From Actinomycetota bacterium (lineage in GTDB: Bacteria; Actinomycetota; Thermoleophilia; Gaiellales; Gaiellaceae): a stretch of 36,294 nucleotides of DNA. Numbering within the stretch: the stretch's first letter is position 1; each line of letters begins with the position of its first letter. The notes below the pieces were generated by a model that saw nothing but the letters and a program-made list of their open reading frames with translations, searched no databases and had not been told where the DNA came from. Below, piece after piece: positions 23,321-31,383 of the stretch. The translations under genes and the position numbers were made by a program. Location of the stretch: contig JAFAHG010000043.1 of assembly GCA_019237315.1 (NCBI GenBank), forward strand, positions 1 to 36,294, read 5' to 3'.

Positions 23321-25106
23321 CGAGCGGACGGCCGTTCAGCGGCTCGAGCTCGAGCAGCAGCTGCCCGTACTCGACCGGGTCCGCATTGCGCACGTGGAAC
23401 GCGCGCACGATCCCCTCGACGTCGGCCTTCACCTCGTTCATCAGCTTCATCGCCTCGAGGATGCAAAGTGTCTGGCCGGGCGAGACCGGATCGCCGACCT
23501 CGACGAACGGCGGCGCGCCCGGTTGTGGGCTGCGGTAGAAGGTTCCGACCATCGGGCTTTCGATGCGGACGAGGCCGTTCGACGGCGCCGGCGCGGCCCG
23601 CGCCTCGTCTGACGTCGACGCCGCGACCGGCTCCACGGGTCCGTGCGCCGGTGTCTCGGCGGCACGCCGGACGCTGACCCGCATCCCCTCCTCCTCGATC
23701 GTGATCTCGTCGACGCCGGACTCCTGCACGATCTGCACCAGCTCGCGGATGCGTGCGGCGCGCTCCTGGTCGACGCCGCCGCCGCCGAGCGTCGGCTCCC
23801 CGCTCGTGCGCTGGCGGATCGAGTGCAGCAACGGCTCGGCCTCGGCGCCGAAGAGCGCGAGGAGAAGGAGCTCCTCCTCGCTCGCCGCGAGCCCGTGCGC
23901 GCTCTCGCGCAACGCGTCGAGGTCAGGCTCGTCGTCGTCGACGTCGCCGTCGCCGAGGAGCTCCACCGCGCGACGAAGGCCTGCGTCGATCGGGGCCGGC
24001 GTGCGCCCGAAGCGGCCGACGACGAGGTCGCGCAACTCGTCGAGAATCGTCCCGTAGCGGTTCGCGCCGAGCACGTTTACGAGCGCTTGCGACGCGACGA
24101 TCTGCCCGACCGGCGCCGCAAGCGGCGGCGAACCGGTCTCGCCGCGCACGCGGTCGATCTCGTCGAGGACCTCGTCGAGGCGGCCGCCGGCGCCGTGTGC
24201 ACGCAGTTGCGCGTCGACCGCGCTCACGATCCCCACGGGGATCCGCCGCTGGGATGCGCGCACGGAGATGCGCGGCACGAGCCGCGTCACCGGCATGTCG
24301 CCGATGTACTCGTCGACGATCTCGGCGGCACGCCACAGGACGTCCTGGTCGATCTGCGGGTCGAGGCCCATGCCGGCGAACGCGGTCGCGACCGCTTCCG
24401 CAGACACGCGGTGGACGATGAGCGCAACCGGGTAGACCGTGCACGCGATCAACTCGGCGCCCGCGCGCCCCGCCTCGATCGCGGCGGCGAGTGCGTTTCC
24501 ACCCGCGCCCTGGCAGTACAGGCCGATCGGAACGCCGGCGACCTCGCGCAGCTCCGCGACGAGCTCGCCCGCGCGGTGCGGCTGCAGGAGGCCGGCCGGG
24601 TCGTGGAGGATGATCCGCGCCGCGCCGATCTCCGGCAGGCGGCGCGCGGCTTCGACGAGCGCCTCGTGGCGGTTGCTCCCGTAGAGGAGCCCGGCGTCGA
24701 ACTCGCGCCCTGCCGCGCGGATCGCGTCGGCCGCATCCCGCAGGTTGTCCGCGTCGTTCAAGGGATCGTGGAGACGGAAGACGTCGATGCCGCTGTCGGC
24801 GGCAGAGGCGAAGAACCGGCGCGCGAGCTCGCGCCCGACGGGGCGCGACCCGACGAGGAAGCGCCCGCGCACTGCGAGCGCGAGCGGGGTCGTCGTACGG
24901 GCGCGAATCGCGCGGATGCGCTCCCACGGGCTCTCGACGCCGCGGCGGACGGCCGCGTCGAAGACGCCGCCGCCGGAGACCTCCAGGTAGGCAAAGCCGG
25001 CCCGATCGAGCACGGCGGCGAGCTCGAGGAGAGCCGAGGTGGGCAGCGCGGACTCGAGTGGTTCCTGTCCGAGCAGGCGGATCGTGGTGTCGACGAGCTT
25101 CGGCAC
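23313..25106 (-). CDS. AccB-type biotin carboxyl carrier protein fused C-terminally to a degenerate OadA/PycB/transcarboxylase-5S-like carboxyltransferase domain
   Basis: C-terminus is AccB-like: IRELVQIVQESGVDEITIEEEGMRVSVRR, thumb-type SPMVGTFYRSPQPGAPPFVEVG, biotinylation site CILEAMKLMNEV (23433-23456). N-terminal ~450 aa align by eye to 5S/PycB (VDTTIR..., SPWERIRAIR, RGRFLVGSR, SGIDVFRLHDPLND, HDPAGLLQP, VDAQLRAHGAGGRLDEVLDEIDRVRGETGSPPLAAPVGQIVASQALVNVL). GTG start 25106 preceded by TAAGGT-N7. Confidence 0.88.
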   Translation of the reverse strand: MPKLVDTTIRLLGQEPLESALPTSALLELAAVLDRAGFAYLEVSGGGVFDAAVRRGVESPWERIRAIRARTTTPLALAVRGRFLVGSRPVGRELARRFFASAADSGIDVFRLHDPLNDADNLRDAADAIRAAGREFDAGLLYGSNRHEALVEAARRLPEIGAARIILHDPAGLLQPHRAGELVAELREVAGVPIGLYCQGAGGNALAAAIEAGRAGAELIACTVYPVALIVHRVSAEAVATAFAGMGLDPQIDQDVLWRAAEIVDEYIGDMPVTRLVPRISVRASQRRIPVGIVSAVDAQLRAHGAGGRLDEVLDEIDRVRGETGSPPLAAPVGQIVASQALVNVLGANRYGTILDELRDLVVGRFGRTPAPIDAGLRRAVELLGDGDVDDDEPDLDALRESAHGLAASEEELLLLALFGAEAEPLLHSIRQRTSGEPTLGGGGVDQERAARIRELVQIVQESGVDEITIEEEGMRVSVRRAAETPAHGPVEPVAASTSDEARAAPAPSNGLVRIESPMVGTFYRSPQPGAPPFVEVGDPVSPGQTLCILEAMKLMNEVKADVEGIVRAFHVRNADPVEYGQLLLELEPLNGRPLDV

Positions 25107-25160
25107 GACCGGGACCTTACCGTCGCGCAAGTTCCGGCCTCGACCGGCATCGAGAACGGT

Positions 25161-25349
25161 ATGGGGCGAGATCCACAGCCGTCGCATGTGCGCTGCCTCG
25201 ACTGCCACTACGAGTACGACGAGCCGCCGCGCGGGATCAAGTGCGCGTGCCCACGCTGTGGCGCGGCGGCGTGGATCGCCGCGCGCATCCCGCCGCGGAG
25301 CGGCGACACCGCCGCGTTCGAGCTACCGCCTCAGGCTCTCGAGATGTAG
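25161..25349 (+). CDS. Small (62 aa) zinc-ribbon protein
   Basis: MGRDPQPSHVRCLDCHYEYDEPPRGIKCACPRCGAAAWIAARIPPRSGDTAAFELPPQALEM*. CxxC...CxCPxCG knuckles. Divergent from the accB fusion, overlaps the efp 3' end by 19 bp. Confidence 0.65.
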   Translation: MGRDPQPSHVRCLDCHYEYDEPPRGIKCACPRCGAAAWIAARIPPRSGDTAAFELPPQALEM

Positions 25350-25894
25350 CGACGTTCGCGCGGGTCGACCTTGATCTTGTCGCCCACGTTCACGAAGAGC
25401 GGCACCTGGACGACGCCGCCGGTCTCGAGCGTCGCGGGCTTCGTCACGTTCGAGACGGTGTCCCCTTTCACGCCGGGCTCCGTCTCGGTCACCTCGAGCA
25501 CGACCGACGCCGGCAGGTCGACGCCCGACGCCCGGCCGCCGACGAAGAGCACCTGCACCGAGGACGACGGCTGGAGGAACGGCAGCGCGTCCTCGACGCT
25601 CGAACGTGGCATGTTGATCTGCTCGTAGGTCTCCTCGTCCATGAAGACCACGTCGTCGCCCGCGTCGTAGAGGTACTGCATGTTCTTGTTCTCCGTGAAC
25701 ACGCGCTCGAACTTCTCGCCCGCGCGGAAGGTGCGGTCGACGACAGAGCCGGAGTCGAGCGACTTCAGCTTCGTGCGGACGAACGCCCCTCCCTTGCCCG
25801 GCTTCACGTGCTGGAACTCGACGATGCGCCAGGTCTGGCCGTCGAGCTCGATGTGCATGCCGTTCCGGAACTCGTTTGTGCTTACGGGTGGCAC
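25331..25894 (-). CDS. efp: Translation elongation factor P
   Basis: VSTNEFRNGMHIELDGQTWRIVEFQHVKPGKGGAFVRTKLKSLDSG, TYEQINMP, VVLEVTETEPGVKGDTVSNVTKPATLETG. Confidence 0.97.
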   Translation of the reverse strand: MPPVSTNEFRNGMHIELDGQTWRIVEFQHVKPGKGGAFVRTKLKSLDSGSVVDRTFRAGEKFERVFTENKNMQYLYDAGDDVVFMDEETYEQINMPRSSVEDALPFLQPSSSVQVLFVGGRASGVDLPASVVLEVTETEPGVKGDTVSNVTKPATLETGGVVQVPLFVNVGDKIKVDPRERRYISRA

Positions 25895-25909
25895 GGCGCA
25901 GCAGGGTAG

Positions 25910-26950
25910 CTAAGAGACGTGGGTCAGCTCCTTGGGGAACGACGTGAGGAGCTCGAGCCCGTCCTCGCGCACCACGGCGAGATCCTCGATGCGCACGCCG
26001 CCGAGGCCCGGCAGGTAGACGCCCGGCTCGACGGTGACCACGTTTCCCACCTCGAGCACGTCCGTCGATTCCGGCGAGAGCCGCGGCGCCTCGTGGATCG
26101 CGAGGCCGACGCCGTGGCCGAGTCCGTGCCCGAAACGCGCGCCGTACCCGCGCTCCTCGATCACGGACCGCGCGAGCGCGTCCGCCTCGACGCCCGTCAT
26201 GCCCGGCCGGATCCCATCGACGGCGGCGAGCTGCGCCTCCAGGCACGCGTCGTAGGCACGACGTAGCTCACGCGGCAGGTCGCCCGTTGCGGGCGTCCGC
26301 GTGCAGTCCGAGCAGTAGCCGTCGAGCCGCGCACCCCAGTCGGTGATCACGAGGGTGTGCTCCTCGACGATGCGGTCGGTCGGCTCGGTGTGCGGCTTCG
26401 ACGCGTTCGTGCCCGACGCGACCGAGATCTCGAACGAGACGTCGTCGGCGCCGTGCGCGTGCATGAGCTGGTGCAGCCGCCACGCGAGCTCGCGTTCGCT
26501 GCGTCCGATCCACACCTCCGCGGTGAGCGCCTCGAACGCGCGGTCCGCACCGAGGGCGGCACGTCGGATGATCTCGATCTCGCCCTCGTCCTTGACCGCA
26601 CGCAACTCCTCGACGACACCCGTCGTCGGGACGAGGTCGAGACCGCCGGAACCGAGTACCTGGTACTGCGAGTACGGAATCGCGTCCGCCTCGAAGGCGA
26701 GCGTCCCTTTCAGACGCTCGGAGAGGTCGCGGACGAGCGCGCGCTTCGTCTGCACCGCCTCGACGCCGGCGACGGACTCGGCGGTCTCGAAGTAGCGGAA
26801 GTCGGTGAAGAGCTGCGTCTCGCCGCCGGGATCGACGAGGAGCGCCGCGTTCGAGCTCTCGAAGCCCGTCAGGTAGCGCACGTTGACGAGGTTCGTGACG
26901 AGCAGCGGCTCGGTGAGCCGCGCACGCAGTGCGTCGAGCCGTGCGGTCAC
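25910..26950 (-). CDS. pepP: M24 family Xaa-Pro aminopeptidase/dipeptidase
   Basis: LVTNLVNVRYLTGFESSNAALLV, TDWGARLDGYCSDCTRT, FGHGLGHGVGLAIHEAPRLS, GNVVTVEPGVYLPGLGGVRIEDLAVV. Confidence 0.92.
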   Translation of the reverse strand: MTARLDALRARLTEPLLVTNLVNVRYLTGFESSNAALLVDPGGETQLFTDFRYFETAESVAGVEAVQTKRALVRDLSERLKGTLAFEADAIPYSQYQVLGSGGLDLVPTTGVVEELRAVKDEGEIEIIRRAALGADRAFEALTAEVWIGRSERELAWRLHQLMHAHGADDVSFEISVASGTNASKPHTEPTDRIVEEHTLVITDWGARLDGYCSDCTRTPATGDLPRELRRAYDACLEAQLAAVDGIRPGMTGVEADALARSVIEERGYGARFGHGLGHGVGLAIHEAPRLSPESTDVLEVGNVVTVEPGVYLPGLGGVRIEDLAVVREDGLELLTSFPKELTHVS

Positions 26951-27378
26951 GACGCTCCGCCCTGCAGATGGACGAGCGCGTCGCGATACCCCTCGGGGCC
27001 CTTGCCGAGCACGCGGTGCGACACGACGTCGGCGATCACGGAATGCCGCCGCCAGTCCTCGCGCCCCTCGATGTTCGACAGGTGCACCTCGACGACCGGC
27101 CCCGCGAACGGCTCGAGCGCGTCGTGGATCGCGTAGCTGTAGTGCGTCCACGCGCCCGGGTTCACGACGAGCGCGTCAGCGTCGTCGTATGCGTCGTGGA
27201 TCCAGCCGATGAACTCACCCTCGCTGTTCGACTGCCGGCAGCGCACGCTGACACCGAGCTCGTGCGCCCATTCGTAGATCCGCGTCTCGAGCTCGTTGAG
27301 ACTGATGCCGCCGTAGACCGACGGGTCGCGCCGGCCGAGCACGTCGAGGTTCACGCCGTTCAGGATGAGGACCTGCAT
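26947..27378 (-). CDS. aroQ: 3-dehydroquinate dehydratase, type II
   Basis: MQVLILNGVNLDVLGRRDPSVYGG, QSNSEGEFIGWIHDA, VVNPGAWTHYSYAIHDAL, PVVEVHLSNIEGREDWRRHS. Confidence 0.95.
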   Translation of the reverse strand: MQVLILNGVNLDVLGRRDPSVYGGISLNELETRIYEWAHELGVSVRCRQSNSEGEFIGWIHDAYDDADALVVNPGAWTHYSYAIHDALEPFAGPVVEVHLSNIEGREDWRRHSVIADVVSHRVLGKGPEGYRDALVHLQGGAS

Positions 27379-27404
27379 TTCGGGCAGCGTATTTGAGTTG
27401 ACGC

Positions 27405-27424
27405 TGCCTGACTGAAGTCAGGCA
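27405..27424. repeat. Perfect 9-bp-arm inverted repeat TGCCTGACT-GA-AGTCAGGCA between aroKB and aroQ
   Basis: Directly visible. Lies 5 bp past the aroKB stop and overlaps the predicted -35 region of the aroQ leaderless promoter (TACGCT 27391-27386, N7, ATG). Confidence 0.6.
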
Positions 27425-27428
27425 CCTT

Positions 27429-28820
27429 TCAAGCGATCAGGCGTTCCAGCTCCCGCCGCACGTCGGCGGCGGGACGCGCTTCGACGACGGGCCCGTTGCC
27501 GCCGAGCAGCACCACGTTGATCGTGTCGCCGGAGCGCTTCTTGTCGCGGAGGAGCGCTTGCCAGGCTCGCTCCACGTCGACCGCGACCGCCTTCGGGGCG
27601 AGCCGGGCCTCGACCGCCGCGGTGTCCCGTCCGGAGAGCCGGAGCGCCGCCAGCAGCCCGAGCGCCACTGCGTCCCCGTGCGGCAGGTCGAAGTCGGCCG
27701 CAGCCTCGAGCGCGTGGGCGAACGTATGCCCGAGGTTGAGCCAGCGCCTGTCTCCGTGGTCGTACGGGTCGCGCAGGCACACCGCGCTCTTGTACGCCGC
27801 GGCGCCGCGCACGTCGAGCTCGCGGCCGGCGAGGAGTTGCGTCTTCACGAGCTCCGCGAGCCCCTGGCGCCGTTCGCGCTCGGGCAGCGTCTCGAGAAGC
27901 GTTTCGTCGATCACGACGCGCGCAGGCCAGTGGAACGCGCCGACGAGGTTCTTGCCACCGGGGATGTCGATCGCGGTCTTGCCGCCGACCGCCGCGTCGA
28001 CCTGACCGACGAGCGTCGTCGGCACGGCGACCCATGGCACGCCGCGCAGATAGGTCGCGGCGGCGAACCCGGCGAGGTCGGTGGTGCAGCCGCCGCCGAG
28101 CGCGACGATCGTCCCCGAGCGGTCAAGGCGAAGCTCGCCCCAGAGGCGCTCGAGGACCGCTCCCTGCTTCGCCGACTCGCCCGGCGGCAGCTCGTGCAGG
28201 GACGCGAACCGCTTGCCGAGCGCCTCCTGCGCACGCGGCCCGTAGATGCCGAGCACGACCGCGTCGCCGACGAGCGCGACCCGGCCGTCGCCGGGGACGA
28301 GTGCACCGAGATCGTCGAGCGAACCCGTCTCGTGGTGGACGCCCGCGGCGGCGAGCACTGCGCCGTCGGAATCGGAGGCCGTTCCGTCCGCGACCTCCTC
28401 GTACATGGGCTGTCGCAGCTCGTAGCGGCGGCGGAACTCGCTTTCGTCGCGCGCGAGCGGGCGGTTGCTCCGGCGCACGCGCTCCCACGCCGTGTCGACG
28501 TCGACGTCCACGAAGAGCACGAAGGCGTCGGTCTCGCGCAGGAGGCCGCGCGTCTCGACAGCGCCACCGCCGACCGCGATCACCGATGGGTCGCGCGCCG
28601 CCGTCGCGGCGCGGACGAACTCCGCCTCGATCGCGCGGAACGCCGCTTCGCCGTCGCGCGCGAAGATGTCCCAGATCGGACCGTGCACCTCCTCGATCGC
28701 GTGGTCGACGTCGTGGAACGGACGGCCGAGGCGGCGCGCGAGGTCGCGGCCGAGCGTCGTCTTGCCGGCCCCCATGAAGCCGGTGACGACGACGTGGCGG
28801 TCGAGCGCGTTCAGCGCCAC
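27429..28820 (-). CDS. aroKB: Bifunctional shikimate kinase / 3-dehydroquinate synthase fusion
   Basis: N-terminal VVVTGFMGAGKTTLGRDLARRLGRPFHDVDHAIEE...VIAVGGGAV (AroK), then VALGGGCTTDLAGFAAATYLRGVPWVAVPTTLVGQVDAAVGGKTAID, GLAELVKTQLL, RWLNLGHTFAHALE, LPHGDAVALGLL (AroB) in one frame. GTG start 28820. Confidence 0.93.
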   Translation of the reverse strand: MALNALDRHVVVTGFMGAGKTTLGRDLARRLGRPFHDVDHAIEEVHGPIWDIFARDGEAAFRAIEAEFVRAATAARDPSVIAVGGGAVETRGLLRETDAFVLFVDVDVDTAWERVRRSNRPLARDESEFRRRYELRQPMYEEVADGTASDSDGAVLAAAGVHHETGSLDDLGALVPGDGRVALVGDAVVLGIYGPRAQEALGKRFASLHELPPGESAKQGAVLERLWGELRLDRSGTIVALGGGCTTDLAGFAAATYLRGVPWVAVPTTLVGQVDAAVGGKTAIDIPGGKNLVGAFHWPARVVIDETLLETLPERERRQGLAELVKTQLLAGRELDVRGAAAYKSAVCLRDPYDHGDRRWLNLGHTFAHALEAAADFDLPHGDAVALGLLAALRLSGRDTAAVEARLAPKAVAVDVERAWQALLRDKKRSGDTINVVLLGGNGPVVEARPAADVRRELERLIA

Positions 28821-29878
28821 TGGATGCGCTCGACGTACGCGCGCCACGCGGCGACGAAGTCCTCGACGCTGTCGCCGCCGAACTTCTCGTGCGCCGAGAC
28901 TGCGAGCTCCCACGCGACGGCCGCCTCGGCGACGACGGCGAGCGCCTCCACCGCCGCGACGTCGGAGCGCTCCACGAGCGCCTGCGCGGCCTCGCCGGTG
29001 GCGAGGTCGACCGATGAGAGCGGCTTCATCAACGTCGGCAACGGCTTCATCGCCGCGCGCACGACGATCTCCTCGCCGTTCGACATTCCGGCTTCGAGAC
29101 CGCCGGCGTGGTTCGTGTCGCGGCGGCGGTCGGTGCGGATCTCGTCGTGCGCCGCCGAGCCGCGCTTCGCCGCGAGGTCGAAGCCGTCGCCGATCTCGAC
29201 GCCCTTCACCGCCTGGATGCCCATCACGGCCGCGGCGAGGCGCGCGTCGAGCCGGTCCTCCTTCGTCGCGTACGTCCCGAGTCCCGGCGGTACGCCGCGC
29301 GCGCGCACCTCGACGACGCCGCCGACCGTGTCGCGCTCCTTGCGCGCCTCGTCGATCTCGGCGCGCAACCGTTCCTCCTCCACCGTCGAGCCTGCGACCT
29401 CGATCCCGATCGTTCCGAGAAGCGCCTTCGCCGCCGCGCCGGCGGCGACGTGGACGGCCGTGTGCCGCGCCGACGCGCGCTCGAGAGCGTTGCGGACGTC
29501 GTCGTGCCCGTACTTGAGCACCCCGGCGAGATCCGCGTGGCCGGGCCGCGGCAAGGTGACCGCCTTCGTCCCCTTCCCTTCGGGCTCGCCCTCGGGAGGC
29601 CAGGGGTTCATCCCCCACGTCCAGTTCTTGTGGTCGCGGTTCCGCACGACGAGCGCGAGCGGCGTCCCGAGCGTCCGGCCGTGCCGGAGCCCGGCGAGCA
29701 CCTCGATCTCGTCCGTCTCGATTTGCTGGCGCGGGCTTCGTCCGTAGCCCTCCTGCCGTCGGCGCAGGTCGGCGTTGATCGCGTCCCGGTCGAGCAGGAG
29801 CCCGGCCGGAAGCCCGGTGACGATCGCGACCAACGCAGGGCCGTGCGACTCGCCCGCGCTTGCGAGACGGAGGGTCAT
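28811..29878 (-). CDS. aroC: Chorismate synthase
   Basis: LRLASAGESHGPALVAIVTGLPAGL, RRRQEGYGRSPRQQIETDEIEVLAGLRHGRTLGTPLAL, KPLPTLMKPLSSVDLATGE. Confidence 0.97.
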   Translation of the reverse strand: MTLRLASAGESHGPALVAIVTGLPAGLLLDRDAINADLRRRQEGYGRSPRQQIETDEIEVLAGLRHGRTLGTPLALVVRNRDHKNWTWGMNPWPPEGEPEGKGTKAVTLPRPGHADLAGVLKYGHDDVRNALERASARHTAVHVAAGAAAKALLGTIGIEVAGSTVEEERLRAEIDEARKERDTVGGVVEVRARGVPPGLGTYATKEDRLDARLAAAVMGIQAVKGVEIGDGFDLAAKRGSAAHDEIRTDRRRDTNHAGGLEAGMSNGEEIVVRAAMKPLPTLMKPLSSVDLATGEAAQALVERSDVAAVEALAVVAEAAVAWELAVSAHEKFGGDSVEDFVAAWRAYVERIQWR

Positions 29879-29887
29879 GCCTCCAGC

Positions 29888-30565
29888 CTAGAGGCGAACC
29901 GCGGCGCGCATCACGTCGACCGGCGCCTCGACGCCGGTCCAGAGCTCGAAGCTCTTCGCCCCCTGCCGCACGAGCGCCTCGCGCCCGTCGATCACCGTGG
30001 CGCCTGCAGCGCGCGCCGCAGCGGCGAGCGCGGTGTCGCCGCTGTCTCCGGAGTACGCGAGCTCGACGACGACCTGCCCCGCGTGCGGGACGACGAGGAG
30101 CTCGTCGCGGACGGGCGTCGCGTTGACGACCAGGTCGCACCCGTCGGCGTCCGGCGGCCACTCGCCGCGGCGCGAGAAGACGCGTGTGTCCGGTGGAAGC
30201 GCAGGCGCGAGCGCACGCGCCGCGCCGCCCGCGCCGATCACGCACGCGCGCCGAGCCTCGATGCCCGCGAGGATGTTCTTGTCGGTGTTGAAGCCGAGCA
30301 CGCGGCCGTCGCGGACGACGAGCGTGTTGATCGAGTCGCCTTCCGCCTCGTCGCACGCGGCGACGACCGCCTGCTTGTGCGGGATCGTGACGTTCGCGCC
30401 GGCGAATCCGCGCGCACGCAGGTCGTCGACGGCGGCAACGACGTCCTCGACGTCGAGTGCGGTGTAGTCCCAGTCGAGCCCGCGCGCGGCGAACGCGGCG
30501 TTCTGCATCTTCGGCGAGAGCGAATGCGAGACGGGGTGACCGAGCAGATAGACGTGCTGGGTCAA
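29888..30565 (-). CDS. aroE: Shikimate dehydrogenase (compact, 225 aa)
   Basis: YLLGHPVSHSLSPKMQNAAF, FAGANVTIPHKQAVV, SINTLVVRDGRVLGFNTD, CVIGAGGAARAL, RQGAKSFELWTG. Confidence 0.93.
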   Translation of the reverse strand: MTQHVYLLGHPVSHSLSPKMQNAAFAARGLDWDYTALDVEDVVAAVDDLRARGFAGANVTIPHKQAVVAACDEAEGDSINTLVVRDGRVLGFNTDKNILAGIEARRACVIGAGGAARALAPALPPDTRVFSRRGEWPPDADGCDLVVNATPVRDELLVVPHAGQVVVELAYSGDSGDTALAAAARAAGATVIDGREALVRQGAKSFELWTGVEAPVDVMRAAVRL

Positions 30566-31383
30566 TGCGGGCCGTACCCGTGCGTCGCGAGGTACTGCTC
30601 GTACGCGGTGTAGCTCTCGAAGAACACCTGCCTGTCCGTGTTCGGGATCCGCGCGTAGTACAGATAGCCGAGTCGCGACGGATGTGCAGCGGCCTGCAGC
30701 GACGCGAAGCCGGGGTTGCCGATCGGCGTCGGCGGCAGGCCGTACAGCTTGCGCGTGTTGTAGGGGTTGTCACTCGCGAGCTCCGACTGGGTGATCGACT
30801 GTGTGGGCGGGATGTGCAACCCGTACCGGAGGGTTGCGTCGATCTGCAGCGGCATGCGGTCACGCAGCCGGTTGTAGATCACCGCCGCGACCTTCGGGCG
30901 GTCGCCGGGAACCGCCGCCTCCTCCTCGACCATCGACGCGATCTCGAGCACGTCGTAGGCGGTGAGATGCTTCGAGACGGCGTACGCGAGATTCAGCCGG
31001 CGCCAGTTGCGACAGAACGCGATCAGCTGCGCCTGCACGAGCACCCGCGACGGCGTCTGCCGCAGGAAGTCGTATGTCGCCGGGAAGAGGAACCCCTCGA
31101 GGTTCGACTGGATCTGCTTCCCGAAGCAAGGAACCAACCCGCGCTTGCTCGCGAGGAGGTACGCGCGCTCGTTCAGCCGCACCGGCTCGTGCCGCTCGTG
31201 TTGCGCGATCTTCGCCACCTTCGCGACGCGCAACGCCATCTCGACCCGCGTGAAGCCCTCCGGGAAGACGATCCGGAACGGTTTCGGCGGCGGGGGCGGC
31301 GGCGGAGGCGCGGCGGGCTTGCTGCTGCCGCACCCCGCGAGGGCGAATGCCCCGGCGACGATCAGCGCCGCGCGCTTCGCCAT
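30562..31383 (-). CDS. mltG: MltG/YceG-like endolytic murein transglycosylase, predicted lipoprotein
   Basis: Lipobox ALAGC after a short signal peptide, Pro8 linker, LEGFLFPATYDF, LEIASMVEEEAAVPGDRPKVAAVIYNRLRDRMPLQIDATLRYG. Confidence 0.9.
   Translation of the reverse strand: MAKRAALIVAGAFALAGCGSSKPAAPPPPPPPPKPFRIVFPEGFTRVEMALRVAKVAKIAQHERHEPVRLNERAYLLASKRGLVPCFGKQIQSNLEGFLFPATYDFLRQTPSRVLVQAQLIAFCRNWRRLNLAYAVSKHLTAYDVLEIASMVEEEAAVPGDRPKVAAVIYNRLRDRMPLQIDATLRYGLHIPPTQSITQSELASDNPYNTRKLYGLPPTPIGNPGFASLQAAAHPSRLGYLYYARIPNTDRQVFFESYTAYEQYLATHGYGPH

Noticed and set aside
23313-25106. Degenerate CT motifs explained as a sequencing frameshift or pseudogene
   Set aside because: The frame is continuous through a conserved downstream PYC_OADA region and an intact AccB biotin domain; substitutions are confined to motif positions rather than shifting frame.
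27429-30863. 1144-aa minus-strand ORF as one giant protein
   Set aside because: Only 27429-28820 (AroKB) is sense; the rest is out of frame with aroC, aroE and mltG.
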